From Anaerostipes caccae L1-92 (GTDB lineage: Bacteria; Bacillota; Clostridia; Lachnospirales; Lachnospiraceae): DNA of 64,000 bases. Location: contig NZ_AP023027.1 in assembly GCF_014467075.1 (NCBI RefSeq), positions 1,987,501-2,051,500 of the forward strand, written 5' to 3'. The notes under the pieces are model-generated. The model was not told the DNA's origin. It did not search any database and saw nothing but the letters and a program-made list of their open reading frames with translations. A program made the translations under genes and the position numbers. Positions within the stretch are counted from its first letter, which is position 1. Each line of letters starts with the position of its first letter. Shown here piece by piece: positions 17,524 to 26,122 of this stretch.

Positions 17524-18439
17524 TATCCTGACCGCCCCCTATCACAGATACAAAATAATTTTCCAAACTATCACCTTCTACGGAAAATCCCTTCACTGTC
17601 AATCCGTTCTGATATAATGTTTCCGCGACCTGTTCCTGCCGGTCCAGGTAATCATACAGCTTTACAGAACCGTCCGGCATCACCTTATAGTTTGAGGTAT
17701 GAAGGCTCTCTTCCAAAACCGCAGCCAGCTTAGATGTGTCCGCACACCGGACCCTGATATGACGCTTACATTTTTCTTCCAGTTCTTCCTGGTTCAGAGT
17801 TTTTACTACTCTTCCTTCGTGGATGATAATATAATCTGTAACCGTCTGGTAGAGTTCCGGCAGATTATGGCTGGAAATCAGGATCGTTATATGATTTTCC
17901 CGGCACAGTTTTATCAAAAGGCGGCGGATTTCCACCACGCCGAGCGGGTCCAGACCATTAACGGGTTCATCTAAGATGAGCAGTTCCGGAGTGCCGATCA
18001 GTGCATCTGCGATACCCAGTCTCTGCTTCATACCCAGAGAAAAATCCTTTGCTTTTTTCTTCCCTGCCTTAGAAAGACCTGTCAGTTTAAGCAGTTCATC
18101 TTCAGTTTCCTCGTTTGGTATTCCCTTTAAGACTCTGCGTACTCTCAGGTTCTCTTTTGCATTCATGTTTCCGATAATACCCGGATATTCGATCATACAG
18201 CCGATCCGCTTCCGTTCCTCCTGCAGGGCTTTTTCACCCCCGCGTCCAAACAAAGAGATACTTCCTTCTGAGGGGAAGCTGAGCCCTGCCACAAGCCGCA
18301 TCAGTGTGGTCTTTCCGGCTCCGTTCCGGCCGATCAGCCCATAAATTTTCCCAGACTCAAGTTTTACTGAGACCCGGTCAAGTGCACGAAAACTGCCGAA
18401 ATCTTTCGTCAGATTTTCTGTCTCCAATACATAATTCAT
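17504..18439 (-). CDS. ABC transporter ATP-binding protein
   Basis: A 311-residue ATPase. The ATG at 18439 is preferred to the GTG three codons earlier because AGGTGA stands 5-6 bp before it. Walker A is IGRNGAGKTTLMRLVAG, the signature FSLGMKQRLGIADAL, Walker B LLILDEPVNGLD and the switch His in ISSHNL. An extra domain of about 80 residues at the C-terminus is typical of CcmA/BcrA-like drug or lantibiotic exporters. It pairs with the permease encoded downstream. Confidence 0.92.
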   Translation of the reverse strand: MNYVLETENLTKDFGSFRALDRVSVKLESGKIYGLIGRNGAGKTTLMRLVAGLSFPSEGSISLFGRGGEKALQEERKRIGCMIEYPGIIGNMNAKENLRVRRVLKGIPNEETEDELLKLTGLSKAGKKKAKDFSLGMKQRLGIADALIGTPELLILDEPVNGLDPLGVVEIRRLLIKLCRENHITILISSHNLPELYQTVTDYIIIHEGRVVKTLNQEELEEKCKRHIRVRCADTSKLAAVLEESLHTSNYKVMPDGSVKLYDYLDRQEQVAETLYQNGLTVKGFSVEGDSLENYFVSVIGGGQDNECFKG

Positions 18440-18471
18440 GTTTCTCACCTGTCCTTTCCTTTTGTAAGTAC

Positions 18472-18525
18472 AGTATATCTGTCAATCGTAAAGAAAAGGT
18501 TAAGTTCATACGATCAATGGTAAAG
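18472..18525 (-). promoter_or_regulatory. Candidate response-regulator operator and -10 box for the ABC genes
   Basis: Two direct repeats read on the minus strand as CTTTACCATTGATCG (18525-18511) and CTTTACGATTGACAG (18493-18479). They match at 12 of 15 bases and are 32 bp apart, three helical turns, as for OmpR-family dimers. A TATACT hexamer (18477-18472) follows. This suggests the response regulator encoded just upstream turns on the transporter. Inference from spacing and repeats. Confidence 0.45.
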
Positions 18526-18536
18526 AATTTGTGGGT

Positions 18537-19220
18537 TTATTCCTTGTACATCCGATATCCAATGCCCCACACCGTTTCAATATACTGTTCTAAGGGACTG
18601 GCCTTTTTTAATTTATTTCTTAGATTGCTTATATGAGTTTTTACTGCGTTGTCATCCCCCAAATATTCATCTTCCCATACCGTCTCGTATAAATTTGCTT
18701 TTGTGTAGACCTTCTTCGGGTGCTCCATCAGCAGCTGAAGGATCGCGTATTCCTTTGCGGTAAGTTCCAGATCCTGTCCTTCCAGCAGCACACTCTTTGC
18801 ATCTTTTGACAGTATCAGGTCTCTATACTGAAGTGTCTGTTCTTTGACTTTGGAAGAACTCTGCCGCCTTAAATTCGACAGGACCCTGGCCTCTACCTCT
18901 CCCAGGTCAAAAGGCTTCGTAATATAGTCGTCGGCCCCCAGCTTTAAGAGATCGATCTTTGTTCCCACCATGTCCTTTGCCGAAATGACGATCACCGGTA
19001 TGTCTGAAAATCCTCTCAGTTCCCTCAAAACCTGATCTCCGCTTTTATAGGGCAGCATCAGATCCAGGAGTACCAGGTCATAGCTCTTTTCTCTCAACTT
19101 TATAAGCCCGTCCGTTCCTGAAAAAGCTGCCTCCGGCTGATAGCCGGACTCCGTGAGAAATTCTGACAGCATCCGGCTGACATCCTGATTGTCCTCTATG
19201 ATCAATATTGACTCCATCAT
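18537..19220 (-). CDS. OmpR-family response regulator
   Basis: A 227-residue regulator: receiver domain with acidic pocket (IIEDNQD), phosphoacceptor Asp in YDLVLLDLMLP at about residue 53, Ser/Lys switch residues (VISAKD and KLGADDYITKPF), then a winged helix DNA-binding domain ending in ETVWGIGYRMYKE. It is encoded with the ABC transporter and the histidine kinase, its probable partner. Its ATG overlaps the rlmH stop as ATGA, an arrangement for translational coupling. Confidence 0.92.
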   Translation of the reverse strand: MMESILIIEDNQDVSRMLSEFLTESGYQPEAAFSGTDGLIKLREKSYDLVLLDLMLPYKSGDQVLRELRGFSDIPVIVISAKDMVGTKIDLLKLGADDYITKPFDLGEVEARVLSNLRRQSSSKVKEQTLQYRDLILSKDAKSVLLEGQDLELTAKEYAILQLLMEHPKKVYTKANLYETVWEDEYLGDDNAVKTHISNLRNKLKKASPLEQYIETVWGIGYRMYKE

Positions 19221-19681
19221 TCCTCCTTCCTCCCTGCCGCGTATACGAGCTGCTCCAGAAGGATCAGCCGCATCAGCTGATGCGGAAATGTCATTGCACT
19301 GAAGCTCAGCTTAAAAGCCCCCTTCCTCTGGACCGCACTGCAGAGACCCAGAGATCCTCCGATGACAAACGCAACCTCCGTATCCCTCTGCCTGTTCCAT
19401 TTTTCCCACTTATGCCTGAGTTCATCGGAAGTCATTTGTTTTCCGTCAATACAAAGCGGAATCACAATACTTCCTGCTGGAATCCGCTTTAAGATCCTCT
19501 CGCCCTCGATTTTCCGGATGCGATCCTCCTCTTTCTCACTGGCGCCGTCAGGTGTTTTTTCATCTTTCAGCTCAATAATCTCCAGACGGCAGCTCCTGTT
19601 CAGTTCTTTTACACAGCGCTCAATCAGTTTTCTTACATATGGCTCTTTTATCTTTCCTACACAGATAACCTTTACGTTCAT
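19217..19681 (-). CDS. rlmH: 23S rRNA pseudouridine-1915 methyltransferase RlmH, C-terminal tail atypical
   Basis: RlmH (SPOUT fold) methylates pseudouridine 1915 in helix 69 of 23S rRNA. The start MNVKVICVGKIKE at 19681 overlaps the previous stop as ATGA. Family signatures are present: FVIGGSLGL (SAM-binding knot) and LSFSAMTFPHQLMRLILLEQ. The end, LVYAAGRKEE, does not match the usual tail of about 15 more residues (IYRA...EPYHK), whose Tyr-His are known to matter for activity. The gene is thus 154 codons instead of about 159 and its last residues are replaced. It may be inactive, or a second intact copy may exist elsewhere. Confidence 0.85.
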   Translation of the reverse strand: MNVKVICVGKIKEPYVRKLIERCVKELNRSCRLEIIELKDEKTPDGASEKEEDRIRKIEGERILKRIPAGSIVIPLCIDGKQMTSDELRHKWEKWNRQRDTEVAFVIGGSLGLCSAVQRKGAFKLSFSAMTFPHQLMRLILLEQLVYAAGRKEE

Positions 19682-20169
19682 TTCCCGTCTCCCTCGGCCT
19701 TTGTCACATCCACCCACTTTACGGCCTTTGCATATTCAAAGAGTTCTTCGGGTTTGAGCTCAATCGCAGAATTTGAGCTGCCGCATGCCGGAAAAACTGT
19801 CTCAAAGCGCTTCAGTGACTCATCTAAATATACTTTTGTCCCCTCCGGATTTGCAAACGGGCAGACGCCGCCCCTCTCATGTCCGGTAAGCGTTTTTACA
19901 TCGTCTCCTCTCAGCATCTTTGCCTTTAATCCGAACATCGTTTTATATTTTTTATTGTCGATCTTTACGTCTCCGGCGGTTACCACAAGGATACAGCTCC
20001 CGTCCGGCCCGTAGAAGGATAACGTCTTGGCGATTCTCGCTTCTTCCACACCCAGGGCTTTTGCCGCCAGTTCTACCGTAGCGCTGGAAGCTTCAAACTC
20101 TCTCACTCTGTCAGCCCTATTAAATTCATTTAAATAATTTCTGACCTCTGTTACAGACATGTCACTCAT
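19678..20169 (-). CDS. YbaK/EbsC family aminoacyl-tRNA deacylase
   Basis: A 163-residue single-domain protein of the YbaK/ProX family, which hydrolyses mischarged tRNA (for example Cys-tRNA-Pro) to keep translation accurate. Visible family features are the conserved lysine in KTLSFYGPDGS, GDVKIDNKKYK, the VCPFANPEG loop and YLDESLKRFETVFPACGSSNSAIEL. The start could instead be the ATG at 20160; each has a purine-rich site about 9 bp upstream. It is the first gene of an operon with rlmH. Confidence 0.88.
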   Translation of the reverse strand: MSDMSVTEVRNYLNEFNRADRVREFEASSATVELAAKALGVEEARIAKTLSFYGPDGSCILVVTAGDVKIDNKKYKTMFGLKAKMLRGDDVKTLTGHERGGVCPFANPEGTKVYLDESLKRFETVFPACGSSNSAIELKPEELFEYAKAVKWVDVTKAEGDGK

Positions 20170-20200
20170 CCTTTCTCTTCCTGAATACTCATTCTTTACT

Positions 20201-20229
20201 ATTTTAAGCTTTCTTTATCCGGTTGACAA
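20201..20229 (-). promoter_or_regulatory. Promoter of the ybaK-rlmH operon
   Basis: Minus strand TTGTCA (20229-20224), 17-base spacer, TAAAAT (20206-20201), 32 bp before the ybaK-like start. Confidence 0.6.
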
Positions 20230-20269
20230 GTTTTGCTTTTCGTGATCCGTGCACCCGGCCTTTTTCCGA

Positions 20270-20307
20270 AACAAAAGAAAACAGCCGGGTTTATTTCTCC
20301 CGGCTGT
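20270..20307 (-). terminator. Rho-independent terminator of the surface protein gene
   Basis: Nine-pair stem ACAGCCGGG / CCCGGCTGT (20281-20289 and 20299-20307). On the minus strand it is followed by TTTTCTTTTGTTT. It lies 14 bp after the surface protein stop codon. Confidence 0.85.
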
Positions 20308-20320
20308 CCACTCTTATATT

Positions 20321-23177
20321 CTATTGTATTCTCTTTTTCATAAACAAACAGAATGCTGCTCCCGTCAATCCTGCCACGCATCCAAAAATCCACGGCATTT
20401 TATGTTCATCCCCAGTCTCTGCCGTACGGTTTTCTTTCGTGTCTCTGCCAATTTCCCGGTAATTCCAGCTCCCTGTCTCTCTCTTTTTCTTTGGTTTCTT
20501 CACTGTCGTCGTCTCAGTAGTCTTTGTATCGGCAGGCTCTTTTTTCCACTTAGCTTTCAGTGTCACACTCTGATGGACCGGCATATCAAAGTCCCATTTT
20601 ATTTCTTTTCCATCTTCATCTGTGTAATACCAGCCTTCAAACACATACCCATCTTTTCCAGGCTCCTTCGGTTCCACCGCTGTTCTACCTCCCACAATGA
20701 TCTGATCCTTTGGATAATAGTCTCCCCCGTCCGGGTCAAAGGACACCGTGTGGTCTCCGGTCAAAGTGACCGAAACTACTGCCCCGGTCCGGTCTTCCAG
20801 AGAAAATGTGAGCCTGAAGGTTCCTGTGACTCCTCTGGTCTTTGCCTCATTGATTTCTTTTAACTGTCCCTCATCCACCCTGGCATTCACACTGTTTCCA
20901 TGAATGTCTTTTCCTTTCACTTTGCAGAAATTTCTGATCTCTTCTTCACTGAAGCCTTTTCCTCCAGTCGGCTGAACAGTGTCATTGGCTCCAAGACTTC
21001 CCCTCTGTGTCCCGTCTTCTGTGCTCCGGACCTGATCGGTTCCCCTGTCTCTTAAAAACACATGGATAGTAATCCCTGTTCCGGCCGGTGTCTCTATGTA
21101 CAGCAGAAAGTCTCCGGTCTTCCCGTTCATCTTGGCTTCATTGACCGCTTTGACCTGGTCTTCATTTGGAAATATTAAATCGGCTCTGTCGATTGCTTCC
21201 CCGCTGCCGTTGAAAGCCGTGACATCTGATAAGTCTTTCAGCTGTTCCTTTGTAAAGGCGTCCCCTCCGGTCTTACTGATAATATCAAGCCCCTTGATCT
21301 GTTCCCCGGTCGTCTCATTAACGCTTGTCTCATCATAGACTTTCAGCACCACTTCCACCGTGGCTTTCTTACCGTCGGGGGATGTAAAGGTCAGTTTAAA
21401 TGTTCCCCCCTTCCCCAAGGTTTTCGCTTTATTAATTGTTTCTAACTGACCGGCATCTGGTGTGAACTCATCCTGGGGATAGGTCGTTCCCTCTTTATTT
21501 TTCCCCTGGACCTGAGCCAGTCTCCGTACATCTTCTTCACTGAATGGTTCCCCTCCGGTGTCCTGCCGGAAATTATCCGCTCCGATGGTCGGTTCCATCC
21601 GTTCTGGATTGATCTGGGCTGCATCGGTTCCTTCTCCCTTCAGGTATACGTTCACTGTTGTCTCAGTCCCGTTAGGCGTCGTAAAGGTCAGAGGAAACTC
21701 CCCGGTCTTTCCTGCAGTCTTTGCAGCATTGATTGCCTGAATCTGTTCTTCCTTCGTAAAGGTTAAATCGGATGTATCAAAATCAGTTCCGGTTTCATCC
21801 TTTCCGGTTACTTTGGTCAGTCCTTTTAACTGTTCTTTCGTAAATCCTTCTCCGCCAGTCTTGCTGATCACATGGTTGGCTCCGATCTGGTCCTTGGTGT
21901 CTTTTTCGATCTCATTGGTGTCACGGTATGGTCCGAAATAGACCATCGTATAAAATTTCCCCACTTCAATGGCTGTCTCTTCTTTAAATGGTGTCCCCTC
22001 TACAAATGTATAATCTTCCTCTGAAGTTCCGTCCTGTATGTATCCCTGAAATCCAAAATCCGGAGATGCAGTTACATTGGAGACTTTACCGTTTCCTCCT
22101 CCGGAACCGATACCCGGCATACTAGTTGTTTTATCTCCGATAGCTTTTACGACCGTATCTCCGCCGCTGATTTTAATATCTTTGACCTCCATACTGCCCT
22201 TGCCGTCTGTTCTTCCATACTTTGCAGCCCCAATTCCCGGAGCGTAGGCACCACCTGTAGCTTTTACACTTCCGCCAGTAATATAAATTCCTTCTACCTT
22301 TGTTCCGTAACCTCCTCCAATTCCTGCTCCATACGTAGTCCCTTTTGCCTCAACGATGCCTCCGGAGATTCTGATATTCTTTGCATGTTCTCCTCCCACT
22401 GCTTCTGTCTCACATGCTGCGCCAATTCCGCAGGAGTGAAGTCCGCCCATAGCGGTTATATTTCCTCCTTTAATCGTGAAATTTGAAAACCCCGCATCTC
22501 CCGGAATCTTAACTCCTCTTAAAGTACTTCCAATGGCACAAAGATCTAGATGCTCTTCCTTTGCTTTTGCATATAGAGAACCACATGAATTATCACATTT
22601 ATGTCCGGCTTTTTCTGCATCCTGACATTGAATCGTTAACTGTCCGTCCATCCCGTCCTTTGCTAAGGCACAGCCCGCATAGGTAAAATCTCCGCTTGAT
22701 TTATTGCCTGAATTACAAAACAGCTGGTTTTTTCCAATCAAAGTTATTGTTACATATGCATGTGATACGTTAATGCAGTCATATTGTGAACATGTAATAT
22801 TGACGTTATCTAAGGTAATCTCGGTTTTCACATCTTTTTCTACTTTAACACTATGTTCTGTTGTAGTACCTATAATCCAATATCCCTTTGAATTCAGCCG
22901 CGTTTCATCTTCCTCCAGGCCTCCTCCAACAGCTCCATCTTTTGTGATGCGAATGTCACCTTTGCTCACATCCAAAAGTGTCTGCCCATTTTCTGCAGAC
23001 TCTCTTGTCTTGTTTTTGATCTGCTCGTCCGGGATTACCTTATGAATTCTGGAAATACCCCCCCCCGGATTTTCCAGCCATTTCCTCCTCATGAGCCTTC
23101 AGAACAGTTCCTGCTCCGGTCCCCATGGTCACGATCAGAGAAACTGCGGCCAGACATCTCATCCATTGCTTTTTCAT
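20321..23177 (-). CDS. Sortase-type surface protein interrupted by a G9 tract (putative phase-variable gene)
   Basis: The gene is in two frames. From ATG 23177 (GGAGAG upstream) a signal peptide is read, MKKQWMRCLAAVSLIV then TMGTGAGTVLKA, and after 37 codons the frame meets nine Gs (23066-23058) and stops at once. Removing one G joins it to a 923-codon frame ending at 20321, giving about 951 residues. The body has a Gly-rich beta-helix (residues about 200-370 of the long frame, e.g. YGAGIGGGYGTKVEGIYITGG), four tandem repeats of about 95 residues (K/Q-TGG-x-x-F-S/T-x-E), an InlB/Flg_new-like module (FDPDGGDYYPKDQ ... YVFEGWYY) and a sorting signal, TAETGDEHK, hydrophobic run, KKR. With G9 the long frame has only a poor start at 23092 and no signal peptide, so the protein should be off. 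Confidence 0.8.
23058..23066 (-). repeat. Homopolymeric G tract (G9 on coding strand)
   Basis: Nine Cs on the plus strand, flanked by TA and GG of the opposite reading. It sits in codons 38-40 of the surface protein gene, right after the signal peptide. Eight or eleven Gs restore the full reading frame; nine or ten give early stops or other frames. Tracts of this length slip during replication and drive on/off switching of surface genes in other bacteria. A sequencing error of one base is the main alternative. Confidence 0.75.
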
Positions 23178-23288
23178 TGTTCTCTCCATCCTTTCTTCTG
23201 CCCTCAAGTGCACTCTTTTTCGGGCGTTTATACTTTGACTTTATAAGAACTTTGGATACAGAGAATAGTTAGATTAAAAAATGTATGA

Positions 23289-23349
23289 CATTTTCTACAC
23301 GATTTCCGTTCGGCTCTTAGAATGCCTCACTCCAATCGTGTAGAAAATG
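23289..23349. repeat. Hairpin element copy 2
   Basis: Perfect 16-bp arms CATTTTCTACACGATT (23289-23304) and its complement (23334-23349). They enclose a 29-base loop that, reversed, carries the same GAGGCATTCTAAGAGCCG-AACGG core as copy 1 at 127-186. It lies 112 bp upstream of the surface protein start. The 377-bp gap 23178-23554 otherwise holds copy 3 and the yugP terminator; no gene is seen there. Confidence 0.75.
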
Positions 23350-23403
23350 GACATATTATCTGCTGGAGCAGGCTGCTTAGAAATCAAAGGTGCCACCTGC
23401 GAT

Positions 23404-23466
23404 AGTTTTTCTCCATTGTCGGAATGAGGCCTGTTAAGAGCCGACTGGAGATAATGGAGAAAAACT
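23404..23466. repeat. Hairpin element copy 3 (diverged)
   Basis: Perfect 14-bp arms AGTTTTTCTCCATT (23404-23417) and its complement (23453-23466). The 35-base loop contains GAGGCCTGTTAAGAGCCGAC-TGG, related to the core of copies 1 and 2 (same GAGGC...TAAGAGCCGA...GG frame). The arms are unrelated in sequence to those of copies 1 and 2 except for the T-rich start, yet pair fully. Orientation is as in copy 1. Confidence 0.65.
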
Positions 23467-23480
23467 CATAAGTCATTTCC

Positions 23481-23525
23481 CAAAAACAAAAATAAGGATC
23501 TGAAATAAGTACTTATTTCAGATCC
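23481..23525 (-). terminator. Rho-independent terminator of the yugP-like gene
   Basis: Thirty-base perfect palindrome made of GGATCTGAAATAAGT and its complement (23496-23525). On the minus strand it is followed by TTATTTTTGTTTTTG. It lies 30 bp after the metallopeptidase stop codon. Confidence 0.85.
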
Positions 23526-23554
23526 CCGCCTATTTAAAAAAGCTCACTAAAATT

Positions 23555-24256
23555 TTAATCGTCCCTGCCGCCGCCAAATAAAATCACCAGACGCAGCAAA
23601 CTCAAAATAGCTGCTGCCGCAGAAGCTACATAGGTCAATGCTGCCGCAGACAATACCTTTCTTGTGTCTTCCACTTCATCTTCATACATCATCGCAGAGT
23701 CTTTCAATACTCTCAGCGCACGACTGGATGCATTGAACTCTACCGGGAGAGTTACTAACTGAAAAATTACGGCCAATGAAAACAGGAGTATCCCAATATT
23801 CAGGAGTGTCTGATTGGCCCCCATAATGATACCCAAAATAATGAAAATCCAGGAAAGATTAGAACCGATATTCGCTACCGGTACAAGACTTCCGCGGAGT
23901 TTGAGCGGTGCATAAGCTTCTTTGTCCTGCATAGCATGACCGCACTCGTGGGCCGCTACGCCGATAGCTGCTACTGATGTGGCATTATAAGTAGCGTCAG
24001 ACAGTCTCAATACCTTGCTTCTTGGATCGTAGTGATCGGTCAAATTGCCGGATACACGCTCTACTACTACATCATAGATTCCCGCATAATTCAAAATTTT
24101 CGCAGCCGCCTGTGCCCCAGTCAGCCCTGAATGGCTGCGTACCTTTGAGTACCTCCTAAAAGCCGAATTCATCTTAGCAGATGCCGCAAGCGTAATAATA
24201 ACACCTATTATGATCAAAATATAAGTCGGATCAAAAAATCCATACATCGGAAACAT
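23555..24256 (-). CDS. Membrane zinc metallopeptidase, YugP family
   Basis: A 233-residue integral membrane protein. The zinc site is the HExxH-like AAHECGHAMQ at about residues 103-112. Hydrophobic segments lie at about 10-30, 125-150, 153-175 and 205-228. YugP-type proteins are found through the Firmicutes with no well established substrate; membrane protein quality control is a common proposal. Monocistronic, with its own promoter and terminator. Confidence 0.9.
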   Translation of the reverse strand: MFPMYGFFDPTYILIIIGVIITLAASAKMNSAFRRYSKVRSHSGLTGAQAAAKILNYAGIYDVVVERVSGNLTDHYDPRSKVLRLSDATYNATSVAAIGVAAHECGHAMQDKEAYAPLKLRGSLVPVANIGSNLSWIFIILGIIMGANQTLLNIGILLFSLAVIFQLVTLPVEFNASSRALRVLKDSAMMYEDEVEDTRKVLSAAALTYVASAAAAILSLLRLVILFGGGRDD

Positions 24257-24307
24257 AAGTCATCCCTTCCTCTTCAAAAAGTTTATCTTTTCTTTACAAT
24301 ATCATGC

Positions 24308-24336
24308 ATTATATCTTTAAGCAGTTATAAAATCAA
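24308..24336 (-). promoter_or_regulatory. Promoter of the yugP-like gene
   Basis: Minus strand TTGATT (24336-24331), 17-base spacer, TATAAT (24313-24308). The -35 box lies in the loop of a small AT-rich inverted repeat TATAAAATC / GATTTTATA (24326-24347). The rest of the 209-bp gap 24257-24465 holds nothing recognisable. Confidence 0.65.
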
Positions 24337-24465
24337 TAGATTTTATAGTTATTTTAGAAAAAATCACAGGATGTTCACAAAGGAATTTTGTCCTGTCTTC
24401 TTTCATTGAATCCCAAAGGATTAAGGTTATTAGTATCTCATAGGAGATCAAAATCCATACAAAGT

Positions 24466-25992
24466 TTACTTTCTGATTTTTATTGTCTTCACTTTGCTGT
24501 AACTGCTGTAAATTTTCCTGCCTCCGGCTGTCTTATAAGACCGCATGCGGACCCAATATTTTTTGTTCTTTTTCAGCCTGGAAACCGTTTTCTTTATCTG
24601 GTTTTTCTTTATCATATATTTTTTATATTTCTTAAATTTTGAATTGGGCGCTATATAGATCTCATAACCGCTTGCTCTTTTATCCTTTTTCCAGCTGAGA
24701 CTTAATTTCTTCTTTTTTATATTCTTAATGCTGAGTGAAGGGCGCTTCGGAGAAACATTGATCGTGATATTTTTAGAAGCACTGCTGTAAATACCTGATT
24801 TAGGAACAGATACTCTGATCACAGCCCTGCCGGTTCCCCTGATGGTCACCTTCCCGCTGCCATTGACAGAAGCCACTTTGTCATTGCCAGATTTATAAGA
24901 CAAACTCCCGGAGCCCGCAATTTCAGCATTAAGGGTAAACGGCTTCGTCCCATAGGACTTCTTGTAAGATGACGTCCCTGAAATCTTCCGTGGGATATAA
25001 CTTCTTCCGTACTTTGCTTTCTGCACAGCCGTCAGAGGCTGAATGATTCCATATCCATAGTGCTTATCATACCCTTTGTTTCCTGCGTCCATTGCCGTGG
25101 ATGTAATGATGTCTGCACATTCTTTTGCCGTCAGGGACGGGTTGGCCTGAAAGATCAGCGCCGCCACCCCTGCTGCATACGGTGTCGCCGCACTGGTCGT
25201 GCCTCCCGGTGCAGAAATGTCAACCCGGTTATTATAGGTTGATGAGGCATCCGTGTATTTTCGGGTTTTGGAAGAATAATTCAGAGCAGAGACAGACAGT
25301 ACATTCCGATAAGACGACGGATAGCGGTATTCCTCTTTTCCTTTGTTGCCTGCTGAGGCAGCAAATAATATACTATTTTTGGATTTGGAATATGCTTCAT
25401 TTATCGCTGCTTCCATCTTAGCATCATATATAGTATCACTAAGACTCATGCTGATTACCCTGCATTTTTTATCAGCAGCATAACGAATACCTTCCATCAC
25501 TGATTTTGAATAGGATGACTGTGAACCATTTGCATCTACCTGTATCAGATACAGATTCACATTATATGCAACTCCAGCGCTGGCATACCGGTTGTTGCCT
25601 GCGGCTCCCAATATTTTTGCCACAGAAGTTCCATGGCTGTATTTCGTAATCTGTCCTTTTCCTCCCCGTTTTGTAACTGCATTGTAGCAGCCTTTTATAT
25701 TTCCTTTCAGTTCTTTGTCATTCACGTCAAAACCGCCGTCCATGACCGCAACATTCACTCCCTTTCCGGTTGCATAATTCCATGCCGTCAGCCCCGGTCC
25801 GGCCAGTCCCATCTGAAAAATACTGTGATATTTATGCTTATTAGACTTATACCTGGCACTGGAAATCTCCGTATCATTGGTAAAACAATCACTTCTGTTC
25901 GTTCTTTGATAAAAATTTCCTGGGTTGTGCAGCGAGGTACCTATCATAAGTATCATTGCTGCCAGAATCAGAAAATGTCCATTTTTCCGCAT
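24466..25992 (-). CDS. Secreted subtilisin-like serine protease (S8) with C-terminal Ig-like and Fn3-like domains
   Basis: A 508-residue exported protease. The N-terminus MRKNGHFLILAAMILMIGTS is a signal peptide or lipid-free anchor. The catalytic triad is readable: Asp in VAVMDGGFDV (about residue 82), His in YSHGTSVAKI (about 120), oxyanion Asn in FAASAGNKGK and Ser in GTTSAATPYAAGVAAL, where the usual GTSMATP is GTTSAATP. After the catalytic domain come a Big-like domain (about 345-415) and a lysine-rich Fn3-like domain to the end (SWKKDKRASGYEIYIAPNS...VRMRSYKTAGGRKIYSSYSK), which may bind the cell wall. No propeptide of usual length is apparent. Confidence 0.9.
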   Translation of the reverse strand: MRKNGHFLILAAMILMIGTSLHNPGNFYQRTNRSDCFTNDTEISSARYKSNKHKYHSIFQMGLAGPGLTAWNYATGKGVNVAVMDGGFDVNDKELKGNIKGCYNAVTKRGGKGQITKYSHGTSVAKILGAAGNNRYASAGVAYNVNLYLIQVDANGSQSSYSKSVMEGIRYAADKKCRVISMSLSDTIYDAKMEAAINEAYSKSKNSILFAASAGNKGKEEYRYPSSYRNVLSVSALNYSSKTRKYTDASSTYNNRVDISAPGGTTSAATPYAAGVAALIFQANPSLTAKECADIITSTAMDAGNKGYDKHYGYGIIQPLTAVQKAKYGRSYIPRKISGTSSYKKSYGTKPFTLNAEIAGSGSLSYKSGNDKVASVNGSGKVTIRGTGRAVIRVSVPKSGIYSSASKNITINVSPKRPSLSIKNIKKKKLSLSWKKDKRASGYEIYIAPNSKFKKYKKYMIKKNQIKKTVSRLKKNKKYWVRMRSYKTAGGRKIYSSYSKVKTIKIRK

Positions 25993-26061
25993 AAATCCTC
26001 TCTCCTTTCTGTCTGTAAACAGGAAGTATCTGCATGATATATTATTCTTTCATTATATCAT

Positions 26062-26103
26062 AAAAAGACCCTTCATCATGGCATAAATGCATGATGAAGG
26101 GTC
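26062..26103 (-). terminator. Terminator of the yebC transcript
   Basis: Stem GACCCTTCATCATG (26067-26080) with its complement up to 26103, nine-base loop. On the minus strand it is followed by TTTTTATGATATAATG. It lies 20 bp after the yebC stop and before the subtilase gene. Confidence 0.85.
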
Positions 26104-26122
26104 TCTATTTGGTCTGTACAGT

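Noticed and set aside
20199..20462. Short frames near the terminator at 20270-20307
   Set aside because: No start site features; they cover a terminator and a promoter.
23041..23092. ATG 23092 as the true start of the surface protein
   Set aside because: It gives no signal peptide although the protein has a sorting signal; its AAGG site is weak; a good signal peptide frame lies directly upstream, out of frame by one base at the G run.
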